Shown here: piece by piece, positions 1 through 6,398 of the stretch | Numbering within the stretch: position 1 is the stretch's first letter | How the letters are laid out: every line of letters begins with the position of its first letter | Source of the DNA: Pseudomonadota bacterium | GTDB taxonomy: Bacteria; Pseudomonadota; Alphaproteobacteria; Sphingomonadales; Sphingomonadaceae | Direction of reading: 5' to 3' | Assembly (NCBI GenBank): GCA_963205285.1 | Contig: CAUJJQ010000229.1 | Coordinates: 1 to 7,167, forward strand | Length of the DNA: 7,167 nucleotides | Program-made: the position numbers and the translations under genes | The notes under the pieces: generated by a model | What the model saw: only the letters and a program-made list of their open reading frames with translations | The model's database searches: none | Told to the model about the DNA's origin: nothing

Positions 1-211
1 TGCCTCCCCGGTTGCTACGGTTCGCGCCATCGCTATCGCGCGCGGGCGATGGGTCGCCATAGCCCGCTTGACCCGCCGGAACGCCAAAATTCGGCGCATT
101 GGCTGGCAGGCCACCGCCATCGCCAACGCTTTGCGCCGCGGCGGCGCCGGCAAGGCACAGTGCCAGCAGCGAAGCGCCGGCGGTCAAAAGAGGAGCATAT
201 TTGCGGGGCAT
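1..211 (-). CDS. Secreted protein, N-terminal part only (possible XrtA-locus outer-membrane protein)
   Basis: An open frame of 70 codons runs off the left edge, so the C-terminal part is missing. Seen: it starts MPRKYAPLL, followed by a hydrophobic Ala/Leu stretch (residues 8-23) and an A-A-A cleavage site before Q27, a standard signal peptidase I signal. The visible mature part is Gly/Pro/Asn-rich and of low complexity, with no recognisable domain. A strong Shine-Dalgarno AAGGAGG (218-224) lies 6 nt before the ATG and is embedded in the last codons of the upstream kinase gene, whose stop is only 2 nt away. The gene is therefore real and co-transcribed with the polysaccharide genes. By position it could be the outer-membrane beta-barrel family TIGR03016, which often follows the ATPase in XrtA loci. 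That is inference from context, since the visible residues do not identify the family. It certainly starts a protein exported from the cytoplasm. Confidence 0.75.
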   Translation of the reverse strand, partial: MPRKYAPLLTAGASLLALCLAGAAAAQSVGDGGGLPANAPNFGVPAGQAGYGDPSPARDSDGANRSNRGG

Positions 212-213
212 TT

Positions 214-1242
214 TTAGCCTCCTTCACCATAATAGCTGCCAAAGCGTCGCCCTTCGGGGGTGAAGCGCACGCGGTTAAGCAGCAGGGAAATATTGGGATG
301 TTGGCCGATGAGACCGATGGCATCGCGCAGCGCGGCTTCACGGGTCACATCCGCGCGCACCACGACCAAAACCTGACCGCATCGTTGCGCCAATACGCCA
401 GCCGATGACGCGGCGAGCAGCGGCATCGAATCAAATATGATGACGCGGTCGGGCGCACCTGCTTCCAATTGCGCCATCAGTTCGACCATGCGCGCCGAAT
501 TAGCCAGTTCGGTGTCGCGCGCACTCGACGTTCCGGCTGGCAGCACGGCCAAGCCGGCAATGTCGGTCGGAATGATGCACTGGGCAAGGCTGATATTGGG
601 GTCAGCCAGGGCGTCGAGCAGTCCCTTGTCCGGCACCAGCCCTAGGCGTGCAGGAATGGTTTGCCGCGCAAAATCACCATCAACCAGAATGACCGACAAT
701 CCTTGTTCCGCGACCAGCGAGAGCGCGAGGTTGATGGCGGTAAAGCTCTTACCTTCTTCGGGTTGCGCCGATGCGATCAATATTTTTTTGCCGCCCGGTA
801 ATGCCGCGGCGCGTAATATCTGCCGCTTAATCAGGCGATATTCCTCCGCCAGCGGACCGGTGGCACCGTCGGCAGAAATAAAGCCATGTTGCGCGAGCAG
901 CGCACGGCTGACCGGCTGAATCGGGGCGGCTGGTTCCATGCGTGCATAAGCCACATTTTGGGCGGCGGCGGGCGCTATAGCACGTGTTTGAGGCTCCGCG
1001 ACAGGCGCGGGGGTGGCCGGCACGGCGGCAACGGGCGCGGCGGCGGCCGCCTCGACCGGTGCAGCTTCGGCCTTGCGCCCACGGCGCGGCGCGGGTGCGC
1101 GTGGTGCGGCTTTGCCCTCTATCACCGGACCATCGCTGAGCGCACCGGGTTCCAGCTTGCGCAACTGACCGCCAAAACCGAAACGGTCATCGGCGCGTTC
1201 GAGCAGGCTTCCCTTGCGCTTGATGGGCTTCATGTCCGTCAT
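214..1242 (-). CDS. XrtA-associated tyrosine autokinase (BY-kinase type P-loop ATPase)
   Basis: This is a cytoplasmic ATPase of the CpsD/CapB/BY-kinase group. Such proteins work with a Wzz-type membrane partner to control polysaccharide polymerisation and export. I chose M8 of the longest frame (ATG at 1242) because GGAGAG (1252-1257) sits 9 nt upstream. The outermost ATG at 1263 has no Shine-Dalgarno. The protein is then 342 aa. In that numbering: an N-terminal SLLERADDRF motif (about 12-21) resembles the start of the XrtA-linked family (TIGR03018). A long Ala/Pro-rich linker follows (about 37-98), then EYRLIKRQIL (134-143). The Walker A is ASAQPEEGKS (157-166), Walker A' is VILVDGD (184-190), and Walker B is VIIFDSMP (267-274). 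Only two tyrosines (YY, 337-338) stand near the C terminus, where family members often have a tyrosine cluster. Walker B reads D-S-M-P instead of the usual D-x-P-P. The gene lies 30 nt after the chain-length gene. Autokinase activity is inferred from the family. Confidence 0.9.
   Translation of the reverse strand: MTDMKPIKRKGSLLERADDRFGFGGQLRKLEPGALSDGPVIEGKAAPRAPAPRRGRKAEAAPVEAAAAAPVAAVPATPAPVAEPQTRAIAPAAAQNVAYARMEPAAPIQPVSRALLAQHGFISADGATGPLAEEYRLIKRQILRAAALPGGKKILIASAQPEEGKSFTAINLALSLVAEQGLSVILVDGDFARQTIPARLGLVPDKGLLDALADPNISLAQCIIPTDIAGLAVLPAGTSSARDTELANSARMVELMAQLEAGAPDRVIIFDSMPLLAASSAGVLAQRCGQVLVVVRADVTREAALRDAIGLIGQHPNISLLLNRVRFTPEGRRFGSYYGEGG
218..224 (-). promoter_or_regulatory. Strong Shine-Dalgarno inside kinase 3' end
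   Basis: AAGGAGG on the minus strand, 6 nt upstream of the ATG at 211 and overlapping the last sense codons of the preceding gene. It fixes the start of the secreted protein and implies translation coupled to, or at least continuous with, the kinase message. Confidence 0.8.
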
Positions 1243-1251
1243 GTCTTTTTT

Positions 1252-1257
1252 CTCTCC
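1252..1257 (-). promoter_or_regulatory. Shine-Dalgarno that decides the kinase start
   Basis: GGAGAG on the minus strand, 9 nt before the ATG at 1242. It lies inside the reading frame if the ATG at 1263 is used. The 17 nt upstream of 1263 contain no purine-rich ribosome site, so the inner ATG is favoured. Confidence 0.6.
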
Positions 1258-1272
1258 GGTCATGGGCGCGGG

Positions 1273-2760
1273 TTATCCAACGCGCATGCGTTGGAATATC
1301 TCTAGGGCGAACAATAGGGTGGTGAGCAGCACCAACCCCGCGCCCGCCATGGCAAAGCGTTTGAGGCGCTGGGTGCGCGCACCGCGCAGCGCGTCGGTCA
1401 ATTGTTCGGTCACAGACCCGATCACCGGCAGTCCGCTCGACCGTGCAAGTCGTGCAGCAGTGGGGTAAGTGGTCTGGATCTGGCTGATCGAAAATGCAGC
1501 GGCCAGCCCTGCGCCAAATCCGGCAAACAGCACCGCCCAAACCAGTAACGGCTTGTTGGGGCTGGTGGGTGCACGCGGGCTGGTCGGCGGGTCGAGTATG
1601 TCGATACGCACCGCATCGGCATTGCTTTCGGCGGCACCACGCAGACGCACCTGTTCGCGCCGTGCGACCAGACGATCATTCTGATCTTTGAACACATTAT
1701 ATTCGCGGTTGAGCCTGTCATATTCGGCCGCCACCGCCGGTTCGCGCGTGCGCATGGCGGTGATGTTGGCAACGTCGCCCGCCAGTTGGCCGCGCCGCGC
1801 CTGCAATGCATTACGCTGCGCGACCAGTCCGGCATAGGCTGGGTTGGACATCGCACCGCCACCGCCGCTCGGTTCACGCGCAGCCTGCGCGCGCAGCGCG
1901 GCAATCTGGCTGTTGAGCGCGATAACGTCAGGATGTTCTGCGGTCAGACCGCGCGCGCGCATGCCCGCGAGTTCCGCCTGCGCATTGGCCAATTGCTGGC
2001 GCGCAACGCCCAGCCCCGTGCTCGGCAGGCCGGGCATGCTTTGTGGCGTTGCGGCAAGCTGACTGGTGACGGCAATCAACTGCGTGTCGATCTGCGCCAT
2101 TTCGGCGCGCGCCGATTCCAGCCGCATCGCGGGCGAACCAGCACCGGGCAACAACCCCAAATTGCGCGCTTCAAAACCCGCACGAGCCTGTTCGGCCTGC
2201 GACAATTTTGTCTGCGATTCGGTGATTTGCTGGTCGAGAAAGCGGATGGTTTGCGCGGCATCAGCGGTGCCGCCGCGAATTTGCGCATCACGGAAAACCG
2301 AAACCACATTTTCGACAACGCGCGTCACCAGCGCCGCCGTTTCGGGGCCGGAACGCCCGCCATCGCCCAAAGACACTGTCAGGTCGATGATGTTATCGGG
2401 TGTGGCGGTCACCTTGGTCGCCTGTTGCAGCGCGGCTGCCGCAGAAGCGCGTTCTGCTTCGCTGGCGCTGCGGTCAATCATCCCCGCCGCCACAGCGACT
2501 TCGGCAAGATTACTGGTGCTCGACAATTCCTGACGCAATTGGTCAATCCGCCGCTGATCATCGAGCGGGTTCGAATTTGCATCAGGAACGACGTCGGTCA
2601 CTTCCATTTTGATGCGCGTGTGCGATTCATAATAGTTGGGGATCAGCGCGACCACCAGCCAGCCGAGCAGACAGACCACCCAGGCAACGGCCATTGCCAG
2701 CCAGCGGCGCTGCCAGATGCCGTGCAGCGCGACCTTGAATTCGTCGAGCAAACCACTCAT
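1273..2760 (-). CDS. XrtA-system polysaccharide chain-length determinant (Wzz/GNVR type)
   Basis: An inner-membrane protein of 495 aa that sets polysaccharide chain length and couples to the cytoplasmic kinase (TIGR03007-like). The ATG at 2760 shares its A with the TGA of the upstream export gene (TGATG), which points to translational coupling. A TTG one codon earlier is possible but less likely. Seen: a short cytoplasmic N terminus, then a first membrane segment at about 20-40 (WLAMAVAWVVCLLGWLVVAL). A long periplasmic region (about 45-400) is rich in Ala/Gln/Glu/Arg and predicted coiled coil, especially about 165-235 and 345-380. A Pro-rich Wzz signature, DPPTSPRAPTSPNKP (390-404), stands directly before the second membrane segment (405-425). 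A third hydrophobic stretch (470-490) lies near the C terminus. There is no P-loop here. The ATPase is the separate downstream gene, as is usual in this family. The family assignment is firm, and the regulated polymer is not visible from the sequence. Confidence 0.93.
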   Translation of the reverse strand: MSGLLDEFKVALHGIWQRRWLAMAVAWVVCLLGWLVVALIPNYYESHTRIKMEVTDVVPDANSNPLDDQRRIDQLRQELSSTSNLAEVAVAAGMIDRSASEAERASAAAALQQATKVTATPDNIIDLTVSLGDGGRSGPETAALVTRVVENVVSVFRDAQIRGGTADAAQTIRFLDQQITESQTKLSQAEQARAGFEARNLGLLPGAGSPAMRLESARAEMAQIDTQLIAVTSQLAATPQSMPGLPSTGLGVARQQLANAQAELAGMRARGLTAEHPDVIALNSQIAALRAQAAREPSGGGGAMSNPAYAGLVAQRNALQARRGQLAGDVANITAMRTREPAVAAEYDRLNREYNVFKDQNDRLVARREQVRLRGAAESNADAVRIDILDPPTSPRAPTSPNKPLLVWAVLFAGFGAGLAAAFSISQIQTTYPTAARLARSSGLPVIGSVTEQLTDALRGARTQRLKRFAMAGAGLVLLTTLLFALEIFQRMRVG

Positions 2761-3410
2761 CAAAAGGCGCTTTCAGGAATGATGATGACATCGCCCGGTT
2801 GCAGACGAACATTGGCGCTGGTGTCGCCGCGCCGGATCAAATCATTGATACGCAGCGCATATTCATTCTGTCGCCCGGTGCCGCGATTGGTACGGACCAG
2901 CCGTGCGCGATTGCCCGCTGCGTATTCATTGAGCCCGCCAACCGCGATCATCGCGTCGAGCAAAGTCATATTGGCGCGAAATGGAATGGCGGCTGGCTGT
3001 TCAGTTGCGCCGATAATCCGCACCTGCTGCGAATAAGTGCCCGAAAATTCGTTGACGATGACGCTGACAATCGGGTCGTTGATGTAGCGCGATAATTGCA
3101 GGCGAATATCCTGCGCCAGCATAGTCGGCGTTTTGCCAACTGCGGGCATGTCGGCAATCAGCGGGATGGAGATGCGACCATCGGGGCGCACCTGTACCCG
3201 GCCACCCAGATCGGGATTGCGCCAGACAAAAACGGTCAATTGGTCGAGCGGACCGATGACATATTCTTCGCCAGGCCCCTCCAATTGCGGGTTGAAGGAT
3301 GCGGGTGGCAATTGCTGACCGCTGCCGACTCCGCCTGCACAGCCGGTCATGACCATCGCGGCCATGCTGACACCAAGCGTCAGCGAGCTTCGCAAGCTCT
3401 TCATTTTCAT
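2760..3410 (-). CDS. XrtA-system polysaccharide export lipoprotein (Wza/Poly_export type)
   Basis: An outer-membrane auxiliary protein for polysaccharide export, 216 aa from the ATG at 3410 (TIGR03027-like). That start is preferred because AAGAAGG (3420-3426) lies 9 nt upstream. The ATG at 3419 directly abuts the same purine run and would have no spacer. Seen: a positively charged start (MKMKSLRSS), a hydrophobic core, and a lipobox MTGC with the acylated cysteine at residue 24. The Poly_export domain begins at about residue 50 (YVIGPLDQLTVFVW) and includes VRPDGRISIPLI. An SLBB-like segment follows from about 129 (VRIIGATEQPAAIPF, then LLDAMIAVGGLNEYAAGN) and ends LQPGDVIIIPESAF. At 216 aa it is short, like the XrtA-linked form and unlike the much larger E. 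coli Wza. It is the first gene of the export trio, and its stop overlaps the chain-length start. Confidence 0.93.
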   Translation of the reverse strand: MKMKSLRSSLTLGVSMAAMVMTGCAGGVGSGQQLPPASFNPQLEGPGEEYVIGPLDQLTVFVWRNPDLGGRVQVRPDGRISIPLIADMPAVGKTPTMLAQDIRLQLSRYINDPIVSVIVNEFSGTYSQQVRIIGATEQPAAIPFRANMTLLDAMIAVGGLNEYAAGNRARLVRTNRGTGRQNEYALRINDLIRRGDTSANVRLQPGDVIIIPESAF

Positions 3411-3545
3411 CGCAAACATCCTTCTTTTGGCATGGATGCGCCATTAACGGCCCACCCATGCGCACCCTCTTTGCACCGGTAAGGGTGAATATAGCGTTAG
3501 GATTGTTTGGCTTTGTGCGCCCGAACGAGGGCTGAACCCTTTTGG
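3411..3545 (-). promoter_or_regulatory. Intergenic leader, possible internal promoter of the export genes
   Basis: A 135-nt gap between the decarboxylase stop and the lipoprotein start, the only sizeable gap in this gene run. On the minus strand it holds a TATATT box (3488-3493), but no convincing -35 element stands at 16-18 nt. A 6-bp inverted repeat, CACCCT/AGGGTG (3463-3468 with 3482-3487), has a 13-nt loop and could form in the transcript leader. A purine-rich ribosome site (3420-3426) ends the gap. No GC-rich stem followed by a T tract is seen, so there is no clear terminator and read-through from the decarboxylase is possible. Confidence 0.3.
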
Positions 3546-4802
3546 TTAAGCTTGGAGGATCAGTTCGCGCGCTGCTGGGTGGCCCAGGAATGCCGCCGGA
3601 CTGGCGCTCGCCCCATAAGCGCCCGCCATGAATATGGCGACCAGATCACCCACCGACGCCTCTGGCAGCAGCACCGCATCGCCCAGTTTGTCGAGCGGCG
3701 TGCACAAACACCCCGCAACATGGACAATATGGGTGGCCGGGGCATCGAAATGGTTGGCAATGCAGATGGGGTAATTGCGCCGGATAACCGTTCCAAAATT
3801 ACCCGACGCGGCAAGTTGATGGTGCAGTCCGCCATCGACAATCGCGAAATCTTCGCCATGGCTTTGTTTTACATCGACGATGCGGGTCAAATAAACGCCC
3901 GCTTCGGCAACAAGATAACGCCCCAATTCCATCGCAAAATGCGTCGCGCCATTTTGCGCCAATGCCGACTGGCTGAGGCTGCGCGCCAGTTCGCTCCCGA
4001 CATGCGCAATATCCACCGGCGCATCACCGGGAAAATAGGGGACACCAAGCCCGCCACCAATATTGACCAGCGGCGGCGCAGTGCCGACCGCGTCGGCTAT
4101 CTGATCGGCCAGTGCCAGCGTTGACGCCTGTGTTTCGGCAATCGATGCAGCATCAAGCGCCTGACTGCCCGCAAAAATATGCAGCCCCTGCCAAACTGCA
4201 CCCGCATCGATGATCTGCCGGATGAGCGCGGGCACCCGCACGGCGTCAACACCAAAGGCCTTGGCCCCGCCGCCCATGCGCATCCCCGACCCTTTAAGAT
4301 CAAAGTCGGGATTGACCCTGACCGCTAGGCGGGCGCGCACCCCCATGGCATCCGCAATGTCGATGGCGCGCGCGCATTCCCGCTCACTTTCAAGGTTGAG
4401 CGTCACGCCCGCACGGATTGCGGCGGTCAATTCATCATCGCGCTTGCCGGGGCCAGCGAAGCTGATGGCGTCGGCTGCCATGCCCGATGCCTGCGCCAGC
4501 GCCAATTCGCCGCCCGATGCAATATCAAAACCGCCAACCTGCCCCGCCATAAATCGCAGCAGTGTGGGATGGCTGTTCGCCTTTATTGCATAATGGATGT
4601 CCACCGTATCAGGCAGCGCGGCACGCAGATCCGCAATGCGCGCACTGATAAGCGCGGTATCATAGACAAAGAGCGGCGTGTCGCCCGCCCGTTCGACCAG
4701 CGCATCGGCGCGTTCGCCACCGATCAGCAGCATCCCTGTCGCATCGGCAGCATATCCCTGCGGGACAGGCCCCATCGGCTTGGCTTTACGTTCCATATTC
4801 AT
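3546..4802 (-). CDS. PLP-dependent decarboxylase, exosortase A system-associated
   Basis: A fold-III (alanine racemase-like barrel) PLP enzyme related to diaminopimelate and ornithine decarboxylases and matching the XrtA-linked subgroup (TIGR03099). It should remove CO2 from an amino acid or an amino-acyl derivative. The start is ATG at 4802, in an ATGA overlap with the ligase stop, giving 418 aa. An ATG two codons later (4796) is an equally good alternative, with GGTGG 6 nt upstream. A frame extension to 4883 lies inside the ligase and is rejected. In 418-aa numbering: HYAIKANSH holds the PLP-binding lysine K74. FDIASGGELALA (92-103) follows, then HIFAGSQ (208-214) and the glycine loop NIGGGLG (247-253). 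The phosphate-side motif ELGRYLVAEAG covers 292-302. The C-terminal catalytic segment is CTPLD (C367, D371) with GAYG at 394-397. All key residues appear intact. The substrate is unknown. The neighbouring ligase suggests the product or substrate is activated as an adenylate. Confidence 0.92.
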   Translation of the reverse strand: MNMERKAKPMGPVPQGYAADATGMLLIGGERADALVERAGDTPLFVYDTALISARIADLRAALPDTVDIHYAIKANSHPTLLRFMAGQVGGFDIASGGELALAQASGMAADAISFAGPGKRDDELTAAIRAGVTLNLESERECARAIDIADAMGVRARLAVRVNPDFDLKGSGMRMGGGAKAFGVDAVRVPALIRQIIDAGAVWQGLHIFAGSQALDAASIAETQASTLALADQIADAVGTAPPLVNIGGGLGVPYFPGDAPVDIAHVGSELARSLSQSALAQNGATHFAMELGRYLVAEAGVYLTRIVDVKQSHGEDFAIVDGGLHHQLAASGNFGTVIRRNYPICIANHFDAPATHIVHVAGCLCTPLDKLGDAVLLPEASVGDLVAIFMAGAYGASASPAAFLGHPAARELILQA

Positions 4803-6352
4803 CCACCAAGTTCCGCCGATGCGGCGGCGATTATCGCCACCCTGTCGAGCTTGCCATTGGCATTGTGCGGCAGATCGTCCCACAGCAAAATATATTTGGG
4901 CTGCATGAAATTGGGCAGTTCACGGCGCAGCGCCGCGCGTAAATCGCCCTCCAACGCCGCCGTATCTGCGCCCTGCGCACCCCGCGCGACCAGGGCGATG
5001 GTCGCACCCGCATTCACATCCCTAACGCCAAAAGCAACCGATTCGGCGACAAGGCCAGTCATCGCCGCGCCTTCCTCCACCTCTGTCGGGCTGACACGAT
5101 TGCCGCTGGTTTTGATCATTTCATCATCTCGCCCGACAAAGCTTAAATAGCCATCGCCATCGCGCACCGCCTTGTCCCCCGACCAGACTGCGGTGCCGCC
5201 ATATTGGCTGTGCGCGGGTGCGGGACGAAAGCGCAGCGCGGTTCGCTCACCATCCTGCCAATAGCCCTGCGCGACGAGCGGGCCGCAATGCACCAGCTCG
5301 CCCGCCTCCCCCGCCTCGGTCGGACTGCCATCATCGTGGACGATCAAAATCTCCGCATGGGGGATGGCCTTACCAATGGATTCGGGGCGGTCGGCGATTA
5401 ATTCGGGCGGCAAGAAGGTTGAACGAAAAGCCTCGGTCAGACCATACATCGCGAAAATACGCGCAGCGGGGAATTTTTCGGCAAGGCCGCGCACCAGTCG
5501 CGGGGTGAGCGCACCACCGCTGTTGGTGATACGCTTGATGTGTCCAGCCGTTGCGTCGGGCCATGCACAATCGAGCAATTGCACCCAAAGCGGCGGCACC
5601 CCGGCGATCGTGGTGATACCAAAGCGTTCCACTGCGCGCACCACCTCCATGGAGGTCAGATAATCCAACGGTGCGATGCTGGCACCAGCATACCAGCCGC
5701 CAAGCAATTGATTTTGCCCATAATCAAAGCTGAAAGGCAGAACGCCGAGCAGGCGGTCATCAGCAGTCAGCCCCAGATAATGGGCAACCGACTGCGCGCC
5801 GAGCCACAGATTGGCGTGGCTCAACATCACCCCCTTGGGCCGGCCGGTCGAACCAGACGTATAAAGAATCGCGGCGAGTGCATCGGTGGGTGCATCACAT
5901 GCATTCAGCATATCGCCCGCTGCCAGCGCGTCGACGCTGAGGCTCGTATCCTCCACCACGGCACAGGGCGGCGGCACATCACCGCTTTCAAGGCTGGCAA
6001 TACGCCCCGCATTGCTGATCAGCAGCGCCGCCCCGCTGTCCGCCAATATATGTGCGACCTGTGCGCGTTTCAGCAACGGATTGACCGGCACATGGATATA
6101 GCCCGCCCGAACAGCGGCGAGCGGCATCAGCGCTGACAGCCAACCCTTGCCCAACCATGTTGCAATCCGCGCGCCTGCCCCCAATTCGCGCGCCGCCAAT
6201 ATTGCGGCAAGGCGCGCAACGCGCCGCTCCACCTCTGCGAAACAGACCGTGCCGTCACGCAAGTGCAGCGCTGCCCCTTGCGGTGGGCCGCGCAACAGCA
6301 AATGGTCGATCGGCAGGGGCGCAATCGGCAATTGAGTCGAATCATTGGGCAT
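4799..6352 (-). CDS. AMP-forming acyl-CoA ligase, exosortase A system-associated
   Basis: An ANL-superfamily adenylating enzyme of 517 aa that activates a carboxylic acid as acyl-AMP and transfers it to CoA or a carrier thiol (TIGR03098-like). Seen: the P-loop YTSGSTGRPKGV (164-175), NSGGALTPRL (277-286), and the A5 motif MYGLTEAFRST (302-312). SGDKAVRDGDGYLSFVGRDD (391-410) is followed by KTSGNRVSPTEVE (414-426), the hinge region. The C-terminal A10 motif NANGKLDR (497-504) carries the catalytic lysine K501. The sequence is complete, without truncation. The start ATG at 6352 has no Shine-Dalgarno within 20 nt (the leader is A/T-rich), so it may be leaderless or weakly initiated. Its stop overlaps the decarboxylase start by 4 nt (ATGA), so the two proteins are probably made together. 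XrtA loci often also encode a small acyl carrier protein as acceptor, but none is present between 6352 and 3546. The acid substrate cannot be read from the sequence. Confidence 0.92.
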   Translation of the reverse strand: MPNDSTQLPIAPLPIDHLLLRGPPQGAALHLRDGTVCFAEVERRVARLAAILAARELGAGARIATWLGKGWLSALMPLAAVRAGYIHVPVNPLLKRAQVAHILADSGAALLISNAGRIASLESGDVPPPCAVVEDTSLSVDALAAGDMLNACDAPTDALAAILYTSGSTGRPKGVMLSHANLWLGAQSVAHYLGLTADDRLLGVLPFSFDYGQNQLLGGWYAGASIAPLDYLTSMEVVRAVERFGITTIAGVPPLWVQLLDCAWPDATAGHIKRITNSGGALTPRLVRGLAEKFPAARIFAMYGLTEAFRSTFLPPELIADRPESIGKAIPHAEILIVHDDGSPTEAGEAGELVHCGPLVAQGYWQDGERTALRFRPAPAHSQYGGTAVWSGDKAVRDGDGYLSFVGRDDEMIKTSGNRVSPTEVEEGAAMTGLVAESVAFGVRDVNAGATIALVARGAQGADTAALEGDLRAALRRELPNFMQPKYILLWDDLPHNANGKLDRVAIIAAASAELGG

Positions 6353-6398
6353 ATGCTAAGACAATTTTTATCGTTGCAAGGGCAGTAACCAGCGCGTC
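6353..6398. promoter_or_regulatory. Short shared divergent intergenic region
   Basis: Only 46 nt separate two divergent start codons, so any promoters must overlap each other or reach into the coding regions. The gap contains an A/T-rich run (6361-6372) and a TTGCAA palindrome (6374-6379). A weak plus-strand pair, TTGGGC (6345-6350) and TATCGT (6369-6374) with an 18-nt spacer, is possible. I see no convincing minus-strand pair. Neither gene has a well-spaced Shine-Dalgarno, since AAGGG at 6378-6382 is 16 nt from the plus-strand ATG. Confidence 0.3.

Noticed and set aside
1786..3036. Long plus-strand open frame of 416 codons
   Set aside because: It lies antisense across the chain-length and export genes. 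Its translation is rich in Arg, His and Gln with no domain, as expected for the shadow of a G+C-rich gene.
3519..3534. Possible terminator stem after the decarboxylase (GCCC/GGGC with a 6-nt loop)
   Set aside because: The stem is only 4 bp and no T tract follows on the minus strand.
3507..4124. Plus-strand open frame of 205 codons opposite the decarboxylase
   Set aside because: It covers the catalytic C-terminal region of the decarboxylase in antisense and has no family features or ribosome site.
4803..4883. N-terminal extension of the decarboxylase frame to an ATG at 4883
   Set aside because: The extra 27 residues are encoded inside the ligase C-terminal region, resemble no part of the family, and an ATGA overlap start at 4802 explains the gene better.
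6374..6379. TTGCAA as a -35 box for the ligase
   Set aside because: With a 17-nt spacer the -10 would overlap the start codon, and no good -10 hexamer stands at other spacings.
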